A stretch of 64,000 nt of DNA. It comes from Diphasiastrum complanatum (lineage: Eukaryota; Streptophyta; Lycopodiopsida; Lycopodiales; Lycopodiaceae). The stretch spans positions 45,522,843 to 45,586,842 of the forward strand of contig CM055109.1 of the NCBI GenBank assembly GCA_029204225.1. Reading direction: 5' to 3'. The translations under genes and the position numbers were made by a program. Each line of letters opens with the position of its first letter. Position 1 is the first letter of the stretch. Shown here one piece after another: positions 57,963 to 64,000 of this stretch. The notes under the pieces are model-generated. The model saw only the letters and a program-made list of their open reading frames with translations, searched no databases and had not been told where the DNA came from.

Positions 57963-58685
57963 TGGAGGGTGTTAGCTTGGCTCCTCCCCTCTCCATGCCC
58001 TTTTACTATAAAACATAGTGAAGAATCGTGCTTCTCCCTTTGTCCACACCCCTACCTACATTGGGAGTGAAATAAAATCTCAAGAACAATCAACAATGAA
58101 TGTCCTTGTGAGTCCTCCAAAGAGAAAGTACTTTTTGATTCTCCCTTGAAAAGACTCACAATTTCAATAGTCAACAATCACTAGCTAGTGAGATCCCACT
58201 CGAAGTTCATTATGATCATAGAAACATGAACGTGGACCTGTAAACTCCTCGTATGAAGTGCTTGTGGTCCAGTTCTAATTACACATAGTTTAGGGGGCCT
58301 ATTATTCTTAATGAGGCCCCAATAATTGATTAACTAAGCCCCATTTACATGTTATAACTATGCAAATATGGAAGACCTTTCTCTCAAGAAGACTTGAAAA
58401 TTCGTGGATCTGAGTCACAAGCGTATCCTAGTGTGGTTGAATTAGGATGTTTCACTTTGCTTTTTTTTTTTCTTTAGTTCAGATTTCGCTTCGTTTGCTA
58501 GTGGCAATGTAGTTTTGCTGTTAATGCTTGATATTCCTTTTCTCGTTTCTCTCTTTCTTTACCTTGCAATGATCACTGATACTTGAAAATGAAAAAGCTT
58601 GAAAAGAATCATTGTGACTTATGAGACTGTTGCATTCTTGTCATCCATCAATTTAATAACCTTATTTTTTTTGACTTTTGTTCAG
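57959..58685. other. End of IFT172 intron 3
   Basis: No coding domain. It ends with the polypyrimidine-type acceptor TTTTGTTCAG before exon 4. Confidence 0.55.
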
Positions 58686-58812
58686 ATTGGAGTGGGGTGA
58701 TAGAAAATGCATTTGTAATAAGTTTCAAGAAACTTCATCCATTGTTAGTGTAGTTTGGCCAAATCAGCACCAACATGAATTTCTTTTTGGGTTGACTGAC
58801 GGAAAAGTAAAG
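58686..58812 (+). CDS. IFT172: IFT172 coding exon 4
   Basis: The first base completes the glycine codon left by exon 3. It then reads LEWGDRKCICNKFQETSSIV and SVVWPNQHQHEFLFGLTDGK, matching the IFT172 segment with WGD-K and CNKF. The donor is GTATCT. The conserved order of blades confirms that exons separated by 44.7 kb belong to one gene. Confidence 0.92.
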
Positions 58813-59088
58813 GTATCTTCATAAATCTCTTACTGCTTATGATGTAGCAATAGTGTCACATCGTAATAGCTAATTTACGATTTAACATAATCCGAGATCT
58901 TTTGTTGGCTACCCTTATCCAAACTAGGTAATTCATGTGTTATTTGCTTATGCAACATGGATGTATGTCACATGGTGAACTTGATAGTCAAGATTGCTTA
59001 TCATGGTTTTTGAAAGATAATTGAAGTTAACCATCCCACCTCAACCTTCTTGTCTGTACATATGAATATAATGACTCCAAATAGACAG

Positions 59089-59219
59089 ATGGGAGACCTG
59101 AAGACAAATAAGACTACTACACTTCATGACAACACAATATGCAGCTCGGTGGTCAGCTTGACTTGTAGTCTTGATGGCTCTACTTGTTTAGTTGGCCATC
59201 TTGATGGATCAATCTACAG
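59089..59219 (+). CDS. IFT172: IFT172 coding exon 5
   Basis: It begins after AGACAG with MGDLKTNKTTTLHDNTICSS and ends VGHLDGSIYR, the next WD40 blade (conserved TNK and GH-DG motifs). It ends with 2 nt of a codon before GTATTA. The following exon was not found before 64000. Confidence 0.9.
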
Positions 59220-60495
59220 GTATTATTCTTATTGTAAACTATAATATTTTGCAATAATGTTGATGTCTTTGGAGACTACTTGTTTTGATAATTACTCCAA
59301 TGTCCAACTTCCATTTGATTCTTTTGTCATTGTACTCACTATCTCTTGAAAGTTGTTTGCATGCCATAAAACACTCGTTGGTTGTATAACTTCCTTAGCA
59401 TGCCACACATCGCAATCTTATTTGTGGGAGAACTCAATAGAGCAATGCTCTTTTTCAACAAGGTCTACAAGGAAATAGATATATCCTCAGTTCTCTTTTG
59501 TGTTTTGCCATCAATAATGTGGACTTAGGGAAACAACCTTTGTTTGTAAGCTTGATTGTCTATTGTAGTTAACGTTTGTAATCCCATCTTGAGAATAAAA
59601 ATCCTATTTTGTGATGCTATAATTGATGGAGCCCTCCCTTTTGAAAGCAAACTAATTTCCTAATGAAATCAGGGCTAACATCCTCTTGGAACGAAATGTG
59701 ATATTTTGATAGGACTATTCCCTTATGTGTAAGCAAATGAAATCTTGTGAGGAAAGTAGAGCTAGCACCCTTAAATATGTAAGCAATAGAGTATGAGGCA
59801 TGAGAAGCCTCAATCTTGAGGTCAAGGCAGTAATTGCTTGTTGGTATACTTGTTTCAGAGGTAGAGTTAGAACCATACTTGCACCCACGATTCACATATT
59901 GTGAATCGCGATTCGTAAATCCTTGGTGTAAAATCGTGAATTGCGATTCGCGAATTATTTTGCTTTTTTCAATGCATGCAATATGGGTATTAGTAGAAAG
60001 AGGAAAAATAAAGAATTAAGATTAAATGGATTTCCAATAGTTTCAGGTCCAATTTTGGTCAATTAGGTGAGATCCTGTTTACATGAAACGGATTGTGTAA
60101 ACTTGAGTGCAAAAGTTATGACCCAACTAGCATTAACTTGTGTAAAACTCTGTAAGATGACGAGATCTCTTGAGCATTTAGTATTTACTTTTGCACCAAA
60201 TTTGTGCAATTCACTTTATGTAGAGACACATTTATGTCTTCCACAAGGTGATAAAAAGAGACCTTGTGCTTTTGACCAATTCTAAATGCTCGAGAGATTG
60301 CTTTTATGTGCAGAGATGTACAAAACATATTCTAAAAAGTGCAGCTCGGAGCAATGGGTTAGTAGAGTTGGATTGGCAAGATCTCATTCAAGCTTGTTTT
60401 AGTTTACATGGGTCTTGGAAGATGTAAGAAAGGACATGCCATATATCTAAGCTAGGTGCATTGTAGAGTACAGCTTCATGTGCATCCCTTAGTTA

Positions 60496-60496
<1 letters not shown>
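59220..60496. other. IFT172 intron 5, first part
   Basis: No coding domain was recognised. A cluster of short palindromes (GTGAATCGCGATTCG and relatives) lies at about 59887-59960. Confidence 0.5.

Positions 60497-60545
<49 letters not shown>
60497..60545. repeat. (CA)n microsatellite
   Basis: About 24 CA units at the truncated 5' side of LINE-4. Confidence 0.92.
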
Positions 60546-60547
<2 letters not shown>

Positions 60548-61429
60548 ATTCAACAAGTTACGGAGTTCCCGGTTTTAGAGCAACAATACTCTCGACTAGC
60601 ACTTATCTTCTCTCTCAGGGATATCAGCTCTCATGGTATTCTCAGTTTCTCGCCTACTTGATACATTCAAAATTTCCATCTTGCATCTCCCTACTGGTTC
60701 TCACCAAAATATCCGCCGCTTCCTTTATCGAGCTTATATTCAACACACTTGGCATGGTGAGTTGGGGTTCAAACTTGACTTATATCGAACCCATTTGTTG
60801 GAGTTTCTGCTGATTTTACCCGGACTCTGGTCTTTCGCATGGTTTTAGATTTTGATTGGGCCAGCTCATAGTATCTTCACAGTAGCTTGTAGTTGAGACG
60901 AGCCGTTTTCAAGGTATCCCTCTAGCGAAGAGGCTTTGCCAATTTTGTACTATGGGTGAGGTTGAGACTGAGGATCACTTTCTTTTCTAATGTCCTACAT
61001 ATCGTGAGATTAGAGGGAGATTCTTTTGTCTCTTTAGAGATTCCCCACTCACATTACGTTATCAAATATGTGGATCCACGGGGCATCGTGCTCATGATTC
61101 ATGAGATGCTACTACTTTGGAGCAGCCTAGGCCAAACACAGCAGCGTCATTCTTCACAACTCCAAATTACCTCTCACATCACAATTTTCTTCAACGGGAT
61201 TGGATGATGACATCATTATTTTTCTAAGTTTATATCTATGTTTTTATTTCAGAGATTTTTCCCATTTAGGTTTAGATTTCTGTACGCATTTATAATTTCA
61301 GAGACATTTTTACGCTCCCGTAGTTTTTCGTTATACACGTGACATGTACGTACATCTTATAAGCCTTCTGGCATTTAAAAAACATTAATATAACATTATT
61401 TGTGTGTGTGTGTCTCTCTCTCTCTCTCT
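60546..61429 (+). mobile_element. LINE-4: 5'-truncated plus-strand LINE
   Basis: It encodes the ORF2 C-terminus (LPTGSHQNIRRFLYRAYIQH, about 60680-60745) and a zinc-knuckle-like FCTMGEVETEDHFLF-CPTY (60935-61000). A 3' UTR follows, ending CATTAATATAACATTATT, then (GT)n(CT)n at 61401-61429. Frames are broken. Confidence 0.78.
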
Positions 61430-61443
61430 TATTTTCTTTTTAT

Positions 61444-61570
61444 GGATGATGACCTTACACACACACAATGGCAAGCCAGGAAACAGATTATCCAGGATGC
61501 AAATGCAAGAAATCAGCGGGTGGTTTTCATTGAAGGCAAACCAAAATTTTTTGATAAAATTTCTCAATAG
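61444..61570 (+). pseudogene. LINE-5 ORF1 C-terminal end
   Basis: Encodes MDDDLTHTQWQARKQIIQDA and then VVFIEGKPKFFDKISQ and a stop, homologous to the ORF1 ends at 7853 and 10951. Confidence 0.75.
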
Positions 61571-62620
61571 GGATTTGGGGCTCTCGAGCAAAGGAGCAGC
61601 CCGAGATCCCTCTCAGCCTTTACATATTGGTTTTTGGATTTGTAATGGCATACTATCATCTTCTTCAGTAGGTGACTTCCATTCTTTCATGCTGAAATGT
61701 GATATCCTTTTGTTAGCAGAGACTCATGAATCCTTATATAGACCGCTCCCATCCATACAGGATTGCACTTGGCACTCGGCGCATCGGCCCTTTGTGAGAG
61801 GGAAGACTTTCCGTGGTTCTGGTGGTGTTGCATGTCTCACCAAGGATGTTTTCAGTTCTCATTTTAAACTGGTCAAAAGTGATCTATTTGCACGCTTTAT
61901 TTGGTTTCAGTTCTCTGATCACTGTTTGGGGCTTTCTCAGGACCTCTTTCTTGCAGTTTGTTACTTTGCACCACAGACATCATCTTTTGCATATTTTGGT
62001 GGTGACCCCTTCTAGGCTCTCTCAGATGATATATTCAGCTTTGCACAGCGAGGCCTTATTCTTTTAGCAGGGGATTTTAATGCTCGTATGAGCATCAGGC
62101 AAGCTGAGTTTTATGCAGAGAGTGATTTTCTACAGGTTCGCACATTAGATATGGGCTTTGACAGGACCTCACAGGATGCAGATACTCCAGCTACCCACTT
62201 TGGAGAGCGGCTGATTGGTTTAGCAGAGGCCCATTCCTTAACCATTTTGAATGGCCTTCCTTACTGGCCTTCGTCATATCATTTACTTGTTACCCACATG
62301 GAGGAGGACATAGTGTTGTTGACTACTTCATTGGGTCACCGGCTTTGATCCCATTTCTTCATACCTTCTGCATTATACCTCCTACCATTTCGGATCACTC
62401 CCTCCTACTTCTATCCCTTGGTCATCATAGTACCACAGTCACAACACACCGTCCCACTCATCACCATCGCCTGGTTTTCTCTTCATCTGGTTTTCCCCTT
62501 TACACCGAGTCCCTAGTTACTTTTCTCCAAGACTTCCCCTTCACCTCCTCAGTTGACCAACAAGCTATCTTTTTATCTCAGTCTACTATTATGATCAGTC
62601 ATACTATGGCCAAGCTATAT
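61571..62620 (+). pseudogene. LINE-5 ORF2 endonuclease region
   Basis: The apurinic-type endonuclease of non-LTR elements is recognisable by CDILLLAETHES (about 61700), GKTFRGSGGVACLT (61801-61842), LLAGDFNARMS (about 62058-62091) and the SDHSLL block (about 62392-62410). Stops and frame changes (for example near 62013 and 62348) split it. Confidence 0.8.
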
Positions 62621-62715
62621 GGATCCGTTTTACAGTCTATTGTTAGCTCACGAGCAAAGACGAAGGGGTTACATGCTATGGGACAGGCAGGTTTTCGCGC
62701 TGGCTACTCCATGTC

Positions 62716-63369
62716 TTGAGATGCATTATTGAGGAGGCTAAGTTCAGGAAGCAGAGGGTTTATTGTTGCTTTGTGGATTTCCGCAAAGCCTTTGATTCTG
62801 TTTCGAGACACCTTTTACTCCAGCGCTTAGCATCGCTTGGCTTTTCTCAGGAGATCATTGTTGCTATCGTCACATTGTATGAGAGAGTACTGGCCCGTTT
62901 TCGAGATGGTGATGGATGGTCCTCTTACATTCATAGTACAGTGGGAGTTAAGCAGGGGTGTCCTTTGTCCCCTACTCTCTTTGCTCTATATATTGATGAT
63001 CTTGAGCGGATTATTAGGGAGGAGGGTGGAGATGGTTGTCCGTTAGCAAATATGATTATCCCTATTCTACCGTATGCGGATGACGTGATACTTCTATCGA
63101 GATCTGCATCTAGGCTTCAACAGCACCTTGATGCTTTATATACTTTCTGCCAGACATGGGGTTTGATGGTGAACATTGGTAAGACTAAGGTCATGGTGTT
63201 CAACACCAATCGACAGCATATGAGAGACACAGTGTTCTACTATGATGGGATTCCACTGGAGATAGTAGCCTCTTATACTTACTTAGGTGTCCTTTTTACT
63301 GGTCCATTGCTCACTTTTAGACCAGCTGCACTGTCTGGGCTCCGCAAGGGGCACTCTGCTCTTGTCTAG
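62716..63369 (+). pseudogene. LINE-5 reverse transcriptase, open 217-codon core
   Basis: The frame holds CCFVDFRKAFDSVSRHLLLQ, GVKQGCPLSPTLFALYIDDL and the catalytic block YADDVILLS with both aspartates, then MVNIGKTKVMVFN and SYTYLGVLFTGP. It stops at 63369; C-terminal sequence (AEFASPPLIVEAIF, about 63585) continues in other frames to the window end. The RT active site looks intact. Confidence 0.85.
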
Positions 63370-64000
63370 ATGGAGAGGTTTTCTTCTATTTACTATGTAC
63401 ATGATCCTGATACGCGCTGTCGCCTTTTTTCTGCCACTGTCTCCCCGGTGGCTCTATATTCAGCAAAGACATGGTGTCCTGGCTTGTCCAGAGATACTTG
63501 GAGTGATATTTCACGTTTGCAGATCCTTCTGCTTAGCTGGATGATCCGTGCGAAGTAGTCAGTTCCCCATGATATCATACTGGCAGAGTTTGCCTCACCA
63601 CCACTAATTGTCGAGGCTATATTTCCGATTATCACATTCATTCATAGAGTCTCGGAGCTTGATTCATCCAGATATGTTGCTACAACTTTCACATCCTCTC
63701 ACACTCTAGCTAGTTAGCAGGCTAAGTCCTCATGGTTTTAGTGTGTTTTTGACCTTTTGAGTAGGTGGGGTTTATCTATATCTGATCTCCCGAATGGGAC
63801 ACACGCATATATTCGCCAGCAGATTTACAAAGCTGACATCAGCACAATGTGGTCTCACCCAGATCCAGCACGGGTCAAGCTTCATTTTTATCACACTCAT
63901 CTTCTTCAGCTTGATGTTTCCGGGCTTCCCATTCGGCCGGGTTATTTGTCTCAGACGTTATCTTTCAGCCTGCATTACCGTCTTGGTCAATTTAGGGTCT
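63370..64000 (+). pseudogene. LINE-5 ORF2 C-terminal domain, incomplete
   Basis: Reads STAKTWCPGLSRDTWSDIS-like sequence, then AEFASPPLIVEA and SDLPNGTHAYIRQQIYKAD, with stops; homologous to 9588-10145. Cut by the window edge. Confidence 0.75.

Larger units (their letters stand above)
61430..64000 (+). mobile_element. LINE-5: plus-strand LINE with endonuclease and RT, runs off the window
   Basis: It begins inside the ORF1 C-terminus directly after the (CT)n tail of LINE-4. It then has the ORF1 stop (61568-61570), endonuclease, RT and C-terminal domain to the window edge. It is the least deleted LINE here and the reference for the deletions in LINE-1 and LINE-2. Confidence 0.85.

Overview
The window looks like nuclear DNA of a land plant whose sperm are flagellated (fern, lycophyte, bryophyte or cycad/Ginkgo type). 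It holds the first five coding exons of IFT172, an intraflagellar-transport gene that flowering plants lack. Around and inside those exons lie plant-type Copia, Ty3/gypsy, hAT and LINE transposons. There are no bacterial features, rRNA or CRISPR arrays, and no tRNA was seen.

Layout. 1-2619: two broken Copia elements (+), each with a 3' LTR. 2620-4954: gene-free upstream DNA. 5014-59219: IFT172 (+), exons 5014-5099, 5488-5587, 13923-14023, 58686-58812 and 59089-59219. All exon phases agree and the reading frame is open, giving the first 181 codons; the gene runs on past 64000. Intron 2 (8.3 kb) holds three minus-strand LINEs. Intron 3 (44.7 kb) holds nearly everything else. Intron 5 carries two plus-strand LINEs at 60546-64000.

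Centre. Intron 3 contains a cluster of one hAT family (here hAT-A): copy 1 (-, 17883-23470), partial copy 1b (+, 23466-25377), copy 2 (+, 32883-39128, apparently complete), copy 3 (+, 39173-about 43630, internally deleted), copy 3b (-, 43676-44604, deletion derivative), copy 4 (+, 44637-50384, decayed) and copy 5 (+, 50385-51750, fragment). Between copies 1b and 2 lie a Ty3/gypsy element split into two opposite orientations (25378-29786), an LTR-like stretch and a second hAT family, hAT-B (-, 30600-32408). hAT-A is unusual. Besides a four-exon, 1336-residue transposase (BED finger, DUF659-type core, hAT dimerisation domain, long proline-rich tail with AT-hooks), it carries a second, convergent 121-codon gene. 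That gene is preserved without indels in two diverged copies, with more silent than replacement differences. The element ends carry palindromic GGTACCGCGG repeats and an 84-bp minisatellite.

51894-56671 is a run of minus-strand LINE derivatives, three of which have only ORF1 plus a LINE-like 3' end. Nearly every LINE here ends in, or abuts, a (TC/GA)n run instead of poly(A). This suggests a lineage that primes on, and nests in, TC microsatellites.

Limits: element borders are by eye, no target-site duplications were confirmed, and domain names come from recognising motifs rather than from a search.
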